DNA of 64,000 nt from CALBPI01 sp039821605 (GTDB lineage: Bacteria; Pseudomonadota; Gammaproteobacteria; Steroidobacterales; Woeseiaceae): positions 620,001 through 684,000 of the forward strand of contig JBCBNV010000001.1 of the NCBI GenBank assembly GCA_039821605.1, in the 5' to 3' direction. The translations under genes and the position numbers were made by a program. Below the pieces are notes generated by a model that saw nothing but the letters and a program-made list of their open reading frames with translations, was not told the DNA's origin and ran no database searches. Positions 9,949 to 19,788 of the stretch are shown here, one piece after another; the first letter of the stretch is position 1; every line of letters starts with the position of its first letter.

Positions 9949-11684
9949 CGGGCCGTACCGAACCGCTGCCGCTGGCTGTGCGACCCGTCGCCGAACACGC
10001 GCTCGAGGGTGTCGATCCCGTCATCGCACGCGTGTTCGCCGCGCGTGGTTTGACGCAGCCCGAAGACATCGAACTCAGCCTCGCGCGGCTCGCGCCAGTG
10101 GGAACACTGGGCAGCGTCGAGGCGGCCGCCGAGTTGCTGCTTGCCCACCGCAACGGCCGCATCGTCGTCGTGGGCGATTTCGATGCGGACGGCGCCACCA
10201 GCACGGCGCTGGTGTTGCGTTGCCTGCGTGCCTTCGGCTTCTCGAACACCGATTTCCTTGTGCCGAATCGGTTCGACTACGGCTACGGGCTCAGCCCGGA
10301 GATCGTGGACGTCGCGGCACAGTCGGCGCCCGACCTCATCGTGACCGTCGACAACGGCATCTCGAGTGTCGCTGGTGTGGCACGCGCCCACGAGCTCGGC
10401 ATCCGCGTTCTCGTGACCGACCACCACCTGCCACCTGATGCGTTGCCTGCGGCCGACGTCATCGTTAATCCCAACGCGCAGGGCGACGACTACCCGAGCA
10501 AGAACCTGGCGGGCGTGGGTGTGGCGTTCTGCGTCATGGTGGCGCTCGCGCGCCGGGTTGCTGCCGACAACCCCGAGCTGGCGCGCCTGCCCGCGCGCTA
10601 CCTCGATCTCGTGGCGCTCGGCACTGTGGCTGATGTGGTGCCACTGGATCACAACAACCGGATCCTTGTTCACGCGGGGCTGCAGCGCATTCGATCGGGT
10701 GCTGCGGTGCCTGGCATCCGTGCGCTTATCGATGTGGCCGGCCGCCGCCACGGCGATTGTGTCGCAAGCGATCTCGGATTTGCCGTGGGGCCGCGACTGA
10801 ACGCGGCTGGTCGGCTCGAGGACATGGCAATCGGCATTCGCTGTCTCCTCACGGACGACGCCGATGAAGCCGCGCGACTGGCTTCGGAGCTCGACACCAT
10901 CAACCGCGCACGGCGCGAGGTCGAGGCCGACATGCAGGACTCGGCGCTCGCCGCCGTCGCGGCCATCGAGGAAGACGCGGGTCTGCCCGCCTGCGTGTGT
11001 CTGCACCGCGCCGACTGGCACCAGGGCATCGTGGGTCTCGTGGCATCACGCGTGCGCGAGCGGGTGCACCGCCCCGTGTTCGCATTCGCTGACGAAGGCG
11101 ATGGCCGGCTCAAGGGTTCGGGCCGCTCGGTCCCCGGCATACACCTGCGAGATGCACTCGCAGCCGTCGACAGCCAGGTGCCCGGCCTCATCGACAAGTT
11201 CGGTGGCCATGCCATGGCCGCGGGTTTGAGTCTGTCGGCCAGTGCGTTACCCGATTTCGAGATACGCATTGGCGCTGCGGTCGCTGCAATCCGACCCGAG
11301 GTTGGTCGCGCGCCCAACCGCCTCACGGATGGCGTGCTGCAGGCTCATGAGCTCACGCTCACGCTCGCCGAACGTTTGCGCACCGTCATCCCCTGGGGGC
11401 AGGGCTGCCCGGAGCCCGTGTTCGAGGGCCGCTTCGATGTGGTGTCCAGCCGCATCGTCGGCGAGCGCCATCTCAAGCTGGCACTCGAGGGCGGTGTCGA
11501 GGCGATCGCCTTCAACCAGGTGGACGATCCGTTACCTGCCGCAGGCGAGCGGCTCGAAGTGGCCTACCGCCTCGACGTGAACACCTGGCGCGACAGCCGC
11601 AAGCTGCAGCTTGTCGTCGAGCAATGGCAACGCGTGTCGACGCCCGCCGATGGCCCGCCACGTGGTAGGCTACGCGGCTTTTGA
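9945..11684 (+). CDS. recJ: Single-stranded-DNA-specific exonuclease RecJ
   Basis: RecJ degrades single-stranded DNA 5' to 3' in recombination and mismatch or base excision repair. The 579-residue length is normal. The DHH-family motifs are present in order: VVVGDFDADG, TVDNGI, VTDHHLPPD and NPNAQGDDYPSKNLAGVGVAF. The DHHA1 part contains GGHAMAAGLS. The ATG overlaps the upstream RpfE-like gene by four bases, so the two are likely co-translated. prfB and lysS follow within 25 bases, the widespread recJ-prfB-lysS order. Confidence 0.97.
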   Translation: MTGRTEPLPLAVRPVAEHALEGVDPVIARVFAARGLTQPEDIELSLARLAPVGTLGSVEAAAELLLAHRNGRIVVVGDFDADGATSTALVLRCLRAFGFSNTDFLVPNRFDYGYGLSPEIVDVAAQSAPDLIVTVDNGISSVAGVARAHELGIRVLVTDHHLPPDALPAADVIVNPNAQGDDYPSKNLAGVGVAFCVMVALARRVAADNPELARLPARYLDLVALGTVADVVPLDHNNRILVHAGLQRIRSGAAVPGIRALIDVAGRRHGDCVASDLGFAVGPRLNAAGRLEDMAIGIRCLLTDDADEAARLASELDTINRARREVEADMQDSALAAVAAIEEDAGLPACVCLHRADWHQGIVGLVASRVRERVHRPVFAFADEGDGRLKGSGRSVPGIHLRDALAAVDSQVPGLIDKFGGHAMAAGLSLSASALPDFEIRIGAAVAAIRPEVGRAPNRLTDGVLQAHELTLTLAERLRTVIPWGQGCPEPVFEGRFDVVSSRIVGERHLKLALEGGVEAIAFNQVDDPLPAAGERLEVAYRLDVNTWRDSRKLQLVVEQWQRVSTPADGPPRGRLRGF

Positions 11685-11706
11685 ATCTGCCGAGGCTCCC
11701 CCGGAC

Positions 11707-12802
11707 ATGGAAACCAACGCCATCCGCCAGACCATCGAAGACCTTCGCGACCGTTCGGAGTCGCTCAGGGGGTATCTTTGACTATGCGGGCCGCAAAGAG
11801 CGACTCGACGAGGTCCTGAGAGAACTCGAAGACCCCGCGGTCTGGAACGATCCCGATCGCGCGCAGGCGCTGGGGCAGGAGCGCAGTGAGCTTGAGGCCG
11901 TCGTGACCTCGCTGGACTCGGTGACATCGCGGCTCGAAGACAGCGACGGCTTGCTCGAGCTCGCCATCGAGGAAGACGACGAAGCCACGGTTGGGGAGAT
12001 CGTCGCCGATCTTGGTGAGGTCGAGACGGCGGTCGCCGCACTCGAATTCCGACGCATGTTTTCGGGCGAGCAGGATGCCTCGCCGGCGTTCGTGGACATC
12101 CAGTCTGGCGCGGGTGGCACCGAGGCCCAGGATTGGGCCGACATGCTGTTGCGCATGTACCTGAAGTGGGCCGAGAGCCATGGTTTCAAGGCCGAGCTGG
12201 TCGAGGCCTCCGACGGTGAAGTGGCGGGCATCAAGAGCGCCACGATTCGTGTCGAGGGTGATCACGCCTACGGCTGGCTGCGCACCGAAACCGGCGTACA
12301 CCGGCTGGTGCGCAAGTCGCCGTTCGATTCCGGCAATCGCAGGCACACCTCGTTTGCGTCGGTGTTTGTGTCACCCGAGATCGATGACAGCATCGAAATC
12401 GACATCGACCCGTCCGACCTGCGTATCGACGTGTACCGCGCCAGCGGTGCGGGGGGGCAGCACGTCAACCGCACCGAGTCGGCCGTACGCATCACGCACC
12501 TGCCCACGAATACGGTCGTCCAGTGCCAGAATGACCGGTCGCAGCACAAGAACAAGGCGACGGCCATGAAGCAGCTGCAGTCCAAGCTGTTCGAGCTCGA
12601 ATTGCAGAAGCGGCGCAGCGAAACGCAGGCGCTTGAGGACAGCAAGGCCGACGTGGGCTGGGGCAGCCAGATTCGCAGCTACGTACTCGACCAGTCGCGC
12701 ATCAAAGACCTGCGCACGAACGTCGAGACGGGCAACACGCAGGCCGTGCTCGACGGCGGCCTGGATCCGTTCATCGAAGCCAGTCTCAAACAGGGTTTGT
12801 AA
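11707..12802 (+). CDS. prfB: Peptide chain release factor 2 (programmed +1 frameshift)
   Basis: RF2 releases peptides at UGA and UAA codons. The reading frame opens at the ATG at 11707, runs 24 codons to an in-frame TGA at 11779-11781, then continues in the +1 frame from GAC at 11780. The product is 364 residues (E. coli 365). After the shift come DYAGRKERLDEV, SGAGGTEAQDWADM, the stop-recognising SPF tripeptide and the catalytic GGQ at about 249-251 in SGAGGQHVNRT. The spliced coordinates are 11707-11778 plus 11780-12802. lysS starts three bases after the stop. Confidence 0.97.
11767..11782 (+). promoter_or_regulatory. prfB: RF2 autoregulatory frameshift signal
   Basis: The 16 bases read AGGGGGTATCTTTGAC, as in the classical E. 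coli prfB site. An internal Shine-Dalgarno-like AGGGGG lies three bases before the slippery CTT, followed by the weak stop TGA and C. When RF2 is scarce, ribosomes pause at UGA and slip +1, making more RF2. Confidence 0.96.
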
Positions 12803-12804
12803 GC

Positions 12805-14315
<1,511 letters not shown>

Positions 14316-14319
<4 letters not shown>

Positions 14320-15122
14320 TCGTCGCGCTTGACGGCGCGACCGTCTTCAAGCGCGAGCGGGTTGCCGTCATCTGCTACGGGCAGCACGGCCAGGCCCGAA
14401 TCGCCGCTGGCGACGACGATACGTCCCGCGCTTCGATCACCCGACAGCAGAGCGGCACCTTCGTCGAGCACGCCCGCGCTGACGCGGATTCTCTGCGCGC
14501 GCCGCTTCACGGCGCCCAGGTGCTCCGTTCGGGCGACAACTTCCTGGCCTGTGTAACAGCCTTTGCTGAAGCTGATGGCCCCCACGCGATCGAGTCCCAG
14601 CATGTGCGGTGTGAAGTCGCCCGCGGCGGCCGGTCCGACGTCGGCGATGTTTGCTGCGATCCGCGCTGCGCGCCATGCCGATGCGTCGAGCGTCTCGGCT
14701 GCTTCGTCTGCGGGCGCCAGGCGTTCCGTGATCCCGTCAATGCGCCAGCTTGGCTCGCCTGACGGGGGGTGCTCCAGCGCGGCGTCTGCGAGCGGCGTCC
14801 AGGCATTCCCGGCGGCCGAAGCCACGATCTTGAGGTCCTCGCAGGGGGCCAGTTCGACGCGCGCGCGCAGCCGGAATCGGAGCACGTGCGCGAGCCAGGC
14901 GTCGGCCTGGTCCGAGCGCAGCGCCAAAAGCAGCCGGTCGCCGTGGCGAATGAGCGTGAGGACCGCGAGCACGCGGCCCTTGGCATCGCAACTGGCTGCC
15001 AGGCGCACGGGGAAGGTCGTGTCGACGCTTCGCAGATCCTGGGTGAGCTGGCCCTGCAGAAAGTCCTCGCGGTCTTCACCCGTGGCTTCGATGAGTGTGA
15101 GCCAGGGTTTGGGTGTGTTCAT
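14316..15122 (-). CDS. ygfZ: Folate-binding protein YgfZ/GcvT-like
   Basis: YgfZ proteins bind folate and support iron-sulfur enzymes such as MiaB and succinate dehydrogenase. The 268-residue product carries the signature KGCYTGQEVVARTEHLG with the conserved Cys in KGCYxGQE. It also has the N-terminal FLQGQLTQD motif of the GcvT fold. I take the ATG at 15122 (MNTPKPWL) because the upstream 16 residues are not conserved. It lies head-to-head with the sdh operon, whose products need Fe-S clusters, and tail-to-tail with lysS. Confidence 0.93.
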
Positions 15123-15243
15123 GCCCGGGATTATAGGCTCGCTGCCGCGATGCGGGCGACGGGGTGCCAAAACCGGCCGCTGACCACGCGTTGTCTAGGC
15201 CTTTGTAGGCTGTCAGGCACTGCCAACGCCCGAGGCGTTCTGG

Positions 15244-15249
15244 CATAAT
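15244..15249 (+). promoter_or_regulatory. Putative -10 box for the SDHAF4/sdh operon
   Basis: CATAAT matches TATAAT in five of six positions and lies only seven bases before the ATG at 15256. The -35 region 17 bases upstream (TGCCAA) is poor. Transcription from this box would begin at or beside the A of the start codon, giving a leaderless message. Assignment is by eye. Confidence 0.4.
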
Positions 15250-15255
15250 TTGGGT

Positions 15256-15450
15256 ATGAGCGAGACGCGTGATGACAGCGCCAAAACTGCGGATGATTCA
15301 ACACCTTCGCCGCAGACCTACCGACCCGGGGAAGCTCAAGGTGACGCAGCGCCGCCCGAGTCCAGGCCGCGTGAGATCGGCGGGCGAAAAGGCCCCGAGC
15401 CCACGCGTTACGGCGACTGGGAAAAGAACGGCCGGTGCATCGACTTCTAG
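15256..15450 (+). CDS. Succinate dehydrogenase assembly factor 4 family (DUF1674)
   Basis: The 64-residue protein has a disordered acidic and proline-rich N-terminus and the full DUF1674 C-terminus: EIGGRKGPEPTRYGDWEKNG then RCIDF. In eukaryotes SDHAF4 binds the flavinylated SdhA subunit and shields it from oxidation before assembly. A similar role for the bacterial protein is inferred from homology and from its position at the head of the sdh operon. The ATG at 15256 is preferred to the TTG at 15250. No ribosome-binding site is visible. Confidence 0.9.
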   Translation: MSETRDDSAKTADDSTPSPQTYRPGEAQGDAAPPESRPREIGGRKGPEPTRYGDWEKNGRCIDF

Positions 15451-15472
15451 GCACCTTCTGTGAAATGAAACG

Positions 15473-15570
15473 CCCCGACGCGGGGTCCATGAAGTAGCCA
15501 CGTCACTGCGCGGCACCGCGCAGTGACAAACACGCCAAGAATGAATACATGCCGCGGTTCCATGCCGCGG
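15473..15570 (+). repeat. Three tandem hairpins in the SDHAF4-sdhC gap
   Basis: The 149-base gap holds three inverted repeats in a row. They are CCCCG-ACG-CGGGG at 15473-15485, a perfect 12-base-arm repeat GTCACTGCGCGG-CA-CCGCGCAGTGAC at 15502-15527, and CCGCGG-N7-CCGCGG at 15552-15570. No T tract follows any of them, so simple intrinsic termination is not obvious. They could stabilise or process the mRNA, or regulate read-through into sdhC. Confidence 0.7.
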
Positions 15571-15599
15571 CCGGGACACGAAAAGTAGCCAGGTACACG

Positions 15600-15980
15600 A
15601 TGACCGCCAAGTCCAGGCCTCTGTCGCCACACCTTTCCGTTTACAAATTCCGCATCACCTCGACGCTGTCGATTCTGCACCGCTTGACGGGTGTGGCCCT
15701 GAGCGTCGGTGCCGCGGCACTCGTCTGGTGGCTCTTCGCCATAGCATCGGGCCCCGACGCCTACGCCCTGTTCGCGGCGGTGGCCGGCTCAATCGTCGGC
15801 AAGATCGCGATCGCGGGCTGGCTCTACACGTTTTTCTACCACCTCTGCAACGGCGTGCGGCACCTGTTCTGGGACACGGGCCGCGGCTTCGAACTGGCGC
15901 AGGCGCGCGCTTCGGGCTGGACCGTGGTGTCGGTCAGCGCACTGGCCACGCTGGGCGCCTGGTTCCTCGCGTTCGGCTGA
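15600..15980 (+). CDS. sdhC: Succinate dehydrogenase cytochrome b556 subunit
   Basis: SdhC is a membrane anchor of complex II and helps bind haem b and ubiquinone. The 126-residue protein has the family N-terminus RPLSPHLSVYKFRITS, then SILHRLTGVAL, and three membrane helices. The HLCNGVRHLFWDTG motif contains the haem ligand His81. The ATG at 15600 (MTAKSRPLS) is preferred to the upstream TTG-initiated frame, which lacks homology. Confidence 0.94.
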   Translation: MTAKSRPLSPHLSVYKFRITSTLSILHRLTGVALSVGAAALVWWLFAIASGPDAYALFAAVAGSIVGKIAIAGWLYTFFYHLCNGVRHLFWDTGRGFELAQARASGWTVVSVSALATLGAWFLAFG

Positions 15981-16007
15981 GCGCACACGACCAACGGATC
16001 TAACGAC

Positions 16008-16391
16008 ATGTCGATGAAATCTCCGCTGGGCAAGGCACTGGGCCTGGGCTCGGCAAAGGAAGGCACGGAACACTGGTGGACGCAGCGCGTGTCCGCTGTG
16101 GCCATGGCGCCGCTCATGCTGTGGTTCGTGATCTCGATGCTGGCGCTTCCGGCGCATGACTACGCGACGGTGTCCGCGTGGCTCGCGGCGCCCGTGAACG
16201 CCGTGCTGATGTTGCTCGCCAGCTTCACGCTGCTCTATCACTCGGCGCTGGGCACCCAGGTGGTCATCGAAGACTACGTCAAGGGTCCGGCCAAGGTGGT
16301 CACCCTGATTCTCGTGCGGTTCGCCTATTTCGTAATGGGCGCCGCAGCCATTTTCGCCATTCTTCGCGTATCGCTCGGAGCCCCTTCATGA
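16008..16391 (+). CDS. sdhD: Succinate dehydrogenase hydrophobic membrane anchor subunit
   Basis: This is the second membrane anchor of complex II, 127 residues with three hydrophobic helices. The family signature EHWWTQRVSAVAMAPL begins the first helix, and HSALGTQVVIEDYVKG follows the second, with the SdhD-type histidine and the quinone-site Asp-Tyr. It lies 27 bases after sdhC. The stop overlaps the sdhA ATG (ATGA). Confidence 0.94.
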   Translation: MSMKSPLGKALGLGSAKEGTEHWWTQRVSAVAMAPLMLWFVISMLALPAHDYATVSAWLAAPVNAVLMLLASFTLLYHSALGTQVVIEDYVKGPAKVVTLILVRFAYFVMGAAAIFAILRVSLGAPS

Positions 16392-18175
16392 CCGCGGACT
16401 ACCAGATCGTCGATCACACTTACGACGTCGTCGTCATCGGGGCCGGTGGCGCCGGACTGCGGGCCACGTTCGGTCTCGCGGAGGCCGGTTTCGCCACGGC
16501 CTGCGTCACGAAGGTGTTCCCGACCCGCAGCCACACGGTGGCGGCACAGGGCGGCATCAGCGCCGCGCTGGGCAACATGGGTGAGGACGACTGGCGCTGG
16601 CACATGTACGACACCGTCAAGGGCGCCGACTGGCTCGGTGACCAGGACGCCATTGAGTACATGTGCAAGGAAGCGCCCAAGGCGGTGGTTGAGCTTGAGC
16701 ACTACGGTGTGCCGTTTTCACGCACCGAAGACGGCAAGATCTACCAGCGCCCGTTCGGTGGCATGACCACGCACTACGGTGAGGGCACGGCCCAGCGCAC
16801 CTGCGCCGCAGCGGACCGTACGGGCCACGCCATGCTGCACACGCTCTACCAGCAATCGCTCAAGCACGATGCCGAGTTCTTCATCGAGTACTTCGCCATC
16901 GACCTCATCATGGTGGACGGCGAGTGCCGTGGCGTTATCGCGCTCAACCTTGCCGACGGCACGCTGCACCGCTTCCGCGCGGCGAAGGTCATCCTGGCCA
17001 CGGGCGGCTATGGGCGCGCCTGGTTCTCGTGCACCTCGGCGCACACCTGCACGGGTGACGGCGGCGGCATGGTCGCGCGCGCCGGTCTGCCGCTGCAGGA
17101 CATGGAGTTCGTGCAGTTCCACCCGACGGGCATTTACGGCGCGGGCTGCCTGATCACCGAGGGTTCGCGGGGCGAGGGCGGCTACCTGACAAACTCGGAC
17201 GGCGAACGCTTCATGGAGCGATACGCGCCCAATGCCAAAGATCTGGCCTCGCGTGACGTCGTGTCGCGCGCGATGACGGTCGAAATTCAGGAAGGCCGCG
17301 GCGTGGGCCCGGAGAACGACCACATCTTCCTGCACCTCGAGCACCTGGGTCCCGAGGTCATCGACGAGCGGCTGCCGGGTATCGCCGAGACGGCGCGTAT
17401 TTTCGCCGGCATTGACGTCAACAAGGCGCCGATCCCCGTGCTGCCCACAGTCCACTACAACATGGGCGGCATACCAACGGACTACCGCGGCCAGGTCGTC
17501 ACGCTGCGTGATGGCGACCCGGACTCGATCGTGCCGGGCCTCATGGCCATCGGCGAAGCGGGCTGCGTGTCGGTGCACGGCGCCAACCGCCTGGGCTCAA
17601 ACTCACTGCTCGACCTCGTGGTCTTCGGCCGCGGTTCAGCACAGTTCTGCGCCGAGAGCATGACGCCGGGCGCGGCGCAGCCCGAGCTGCCCGATGACGC
17701 GGGTGCGGCCTCGATTGCGCGACTCGATCGTATGCGCCACGCCGACGGCACGCGCAACACGGCTGAGATCCGGCTGGAGATGCAAAAGACCATGCAGCAG
17801 CACGCGGCGGTGTTCCGCACCGAGTCGTTGTTGCAGGAAGGCATCGAGAAGCTGCGTGCGACGGCGGCGAGCATGGCCGATATCAAGCTTGCCGACCGCT
17901 CGCTGATCTGGAATACCGATCTTGTCGAGGCGCTCGAGCTCGAGAACCTCATGGCCAATGCCATGGGCACCATCATGTCCGCCGCCAACCGGCACGAAAG
18001 CCGCGGCGCTCAGGCGCGTGAGGATTTCCCGGATCGTGATGACGAGAACTGGATGAAGCACACGCTCATCTGGGTTAATGACAAAGCTGAGACGTCCATC
18101 GACTACCGTCCCGTGCATTCGCATACACTCACGGACGAGGTCGAGGCCATTCCGCCCAAGGCGAGAACGTACTAG
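16388..18175 (+). CDS. sdhA: Succinate dehydrogenase flavoprotein subunit
   Basis: SdhA oxidises succinate to fumarate on the cytoplasmic face of the inner membrane. The 595 residues include the FAD-binding loop GAGGAGLRATFGLAEAG, the covalent FAD attachment His49 in RSHTVAAQGG, and the substrate region HPTGIYGAGCLITEG. The helical C-terminus with RHESRGAQAREDFPDRDDENW is also present. The real start is the ATG at 16388, not an upstream in-frame codon inside sdhD. sdhB follows after 18 bases. Confidence 0.98.
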   Translation: MTADYQIVDHTYDVVVIGAGGAGLRATFGLAEAGFATACVTKVFPTRSHTVAAQGGISAALGNMGEDDWRWHMYDTVKGADWLGDQDAIEYMCKEAPKAVVELEHYGVPFSRTEDGKIYQRPFGGMTTHYGEGTAQRTCAAADRTGHAMLHTLYQQSLKHDAEFFIEYFAIDLIMVDGECRGVIALNLADGTLHRFRAAKVILATGGYGRAWFSCTSAHTCTGDGGGMVARAGLPLQDMEFVQFHPTGIYGAGCLITEGSRGEGGYLTNSDGERFMERYAPNAKDLASRDVVSRAMTVEIQEGRGVGPENDHIFLHLEHLGPEVIDERLPGIAETARIFAGIDVNKAPIPVLPTVHYNMGGIPTDYRGQVVTLRDGDPDSIVPGLMAIGEAGCVSVHGANRLGSNSLLDLVVFGRGSAQFCAESMTPGAAQPELPDDAGAASIARLDRMRHADGTRNTAEIRLEMQKTMQQHAAVFRTESLLQEGIEKLRATAASMADIKLADRSLIWNTDLVEALELENLMANAMGTIMSAANRHESRGAQAREDFPDRDDENWMKHTLIWVNDKAETSIDYRPVHSHTLTDEVEAIPPKARTY

Positions 18176-18193
18176 GTTCGAGAGGAGTCCCCC

Positions 18194-18976
18194 GTGGCTG
18201 AATTCAGGCTACCGAAAAACTCGCGTCCCACGTCGGGCAAGCACTTCCCCGCGCCCGAGGGCGCCAGCAATGTGCGACGCTTCGTGGTCTACCGCTACGA
18301 CCCGGACGCGGAGCAACCGCCGCGCATGGACACCTACGAGATCGACGCCGATAACTGCGGCCCAATGGTTCTCGACGCCCTCATCAAGATCAAGAATGAG
18401 ATCGACCCGAGCCTGACCTTCCGCCGGTCGTGTCGCGAAGGCATCTGTGGCTCCTGCGCCATGAACATCGGCGGCGGCAACACACTGGCCTGCATCAAGT
18501 CGGCCGAAGAGATCGGCGACACGGTCACCATCTACCCGCTGCCGCACATGCCCGTCATCAAGGACCTCGTGCCCGATCTGACCAACTTCTACGCGCAGTA
18601 CGCCTCGATCAAGCCCTGGCTGCAGTCAAAGACGCCGCCGCCGCCGACCGCGGAACGCCTGCAGACCAAGGAAGAGCAGGAGCGCATCGACGAACCGTCT
18701 GCCTGCATTCTCTGCGCGTGCTGTTCGACCAGCTGCCCGAGCTACTGGTGGAACAGCGACCGCTACCTGGGCCCGGCCGCGCTTTTGGCGGCCTACCGGT
18801 GGCTCGTCGACAGCCGCGACGACGCAACGGGCGAGCGCCTCGATGAGCTCGAGGACCCGTTCAAGCTCTACCGCTGCCATACGATTATGAATTGCACACA
18901 GACCTGCCCCAAGGGTCTGAATCCTGCCAAGGCCATCGCCGAGACGAAAAAGCTCATGGCCAAGCGTCGTCACTAG
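18194..18976 (+). CDS. sdhB: Succinate dehydrogenase iron-sulfur subunit
   Basis: SdhB carries electrons from FAD to quinone through three clusters. The [2Fe-2S] ligands are Cys80, 85, 88 and 100 in SCREGICGSCAMN...TLAC. The ferredoxin part has SACILCACCSTSCPSYWW and CHTIMNCTQTCPKGLNP for the [4Fe-4S] and [3Fe-4S] centres. The 260-residue product starts at a GTG preceded by a clear GAGGAG ribosome-binding site. Confidence 0.98.
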   Translation: MAEFRLPKNSRPTSGKHFPAPEGASNVRRFVVYRYDPDAEQPPRMDTYEIDADNCGPMVLDALIKIKNEIDPSLTFRRSCREGICGSCAMNIGGGNTLACIKSAEEIGDTVTIYPLPHMPVIKDLVPDLTNFYAQYASIKPWLQSKTPPPPTAERLQTKEEQERIDEPSACILCACCSTSCPSYWWNSDRYLGPAALLAAYRWLVDSRDDATGERLDELEDPFKLYRCHTIMNCTQTCPKGLNPAKAIAETKKLMAKRRH

Positions 18977-18983
18977 GGCGCGC

Positions 18984-19274
18984 GTGACCGACCTGTCGAC
19001 AGCGAACGCCGACGACAGCGCCCACCTGCGCGCCCTGACGTGGCGGTGCCGCCGCGGCATGCGCGAGCTCGACCAGCTGCTGGTCGGCTACCTGCAGGAT
19101 CACTATCCGGGCGCCGATGCGGGGCTTCAGCACCAGTTTGAACGGCTGCTGGAACTCCAGGACCCCGTTATCTTCGGCTATCTGGTCCGCGGTGAGCAGC
19201 CGGAAGATGCCGGGATTCGCGATATCGTCCGCGCCGTGCTCGGCGCTGCTGAAACCGTCACGGTTCGAACCTGA
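18984..19274 (+). CDS. sdhE: FAD assembly factor SdhE
   Basis: SdhE (YgfY, eukaryotic SDHAF2) promotes covalent attachment of FAD to SdhA. The 96-residue protein contains the conserved RRGMRELDQLL motif, the RGxxE-type surface that contacts the flavoprotein, followed by the family helices. It is seven bases from sdhB, so the operon carries structural subunits plus two dedicated assembly factors. The GTG at 18984 is the start. Confidence 0.93.
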   Translation: MTDLSTANADDSAHLRALTWRCRRGMRELDQLLVGYLQDHYPGADAGLQHQFERLLELQDPVIFGYLVRGEQPEDAGIRDIVRAVLGAAETVTVRT

Positions 19275-19788
19275 GTGGCGGGTCAGTGTCGTCACGCTCT
19301 GCCTGAGTGTGTCGGGTCTTTTGACCACATTGCTTGTTCCCTGGCCGGCGCGATCGCTACCCCTGACGCTCGTCCTCGGTGCGGCTGTGTTCGAGTTTCT
19401 TCGCGTCTGGCGCCTGCCACCACCGCCCGAAGCCTTGCGGCTGCGGTCGGACGGCAGTTTCTGGGTGCGGCGCGCAGGGATCGAGCTACCCGCGCAGCTG
19501 CAGTCGTCGAGCATCCTGGGCCGCGATCTGGCCCTTCTGGCCTGGCGCGAGTCGGGTCATCAGGGGCGTTTGTGCCAGGTGGCCTGCATGCGCCGCGACA
19601 ACGCGGCAACCTGGTCCAGGGCACTCCTGATCTGGCGCTGGGCAGCCCGGCGGGACCGGCGTCACATTCGTGTAGACTTGCCGGGATTTCTACAGAACTT
19701 TCCCCGAATCCGCAGGTCTATGGTGGTGACCGCGGGCGGGCCGGTGACGAGTAAAGGGGCACGCCCGCATGGGCTCGACATCCGATGA
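19207..19788 (+). CDS. YgfX-like membrane protein
   Basis: YgfX (CptA) is encoded after sdhE in many gammaproteobacteria and has been described as a toxin-like membrane protein, though its role is debated. The frame shows two adjacent hydrophobic helices (SVVTLCLSVSGLLTTLLVPW and the next 20 residues), then a soluble domain with LRLRSDGSFWVRR. This is the YgfX layout. The start is uncertain: the ATG at 19207 gives a 68-base overlap with sdhE, and no better codon is visible before the first helix. The 3' end overlaps rpoE by 20 bases and contains the rpoE promoter. Confidence 0.65.
   Translation: MPGFAISSAPCSALLKPSRFEPEWRVSVVTLCLSVSGLLTTLLVPWPARSLPLTLVLGAAVFEFLRVWRLPPPPEALRLRSDGSFWVRRAGIELPAQLQSSSILGRDLALLAWRESGHQGRLCQVACMRRDNAATWSRALLIWRWAARRDRRHIRVDLPGFLQNFPRIRRSMVVTAGGPVTSKGARPHGLDIR
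19695..19720 (+). promoter_or_regulatory. Sigma-E-type promoter of rpoE
   Basis: GAACTT at 19695-19700 and TCTA at 19717-19720 are 16 bases apart, matching the known extracytoplasmic sigma-E consensus (GAACTT then TCTRA). Transcription would start near 19726, about 43 bases before the rpoE ATG. This implies positive autoregulation of the rpoE-rse operon, as in E. coli and Pseudomonas AlgU. Confidence 0.75.

Noticed and set aside
9834..11021. 395-codon minus-strand frame antisense to recJ
   Set aside because: It is His/Arg/Val-rich without domain motifs, as expected for the complement of a GC-rich gene; recJ is secure.
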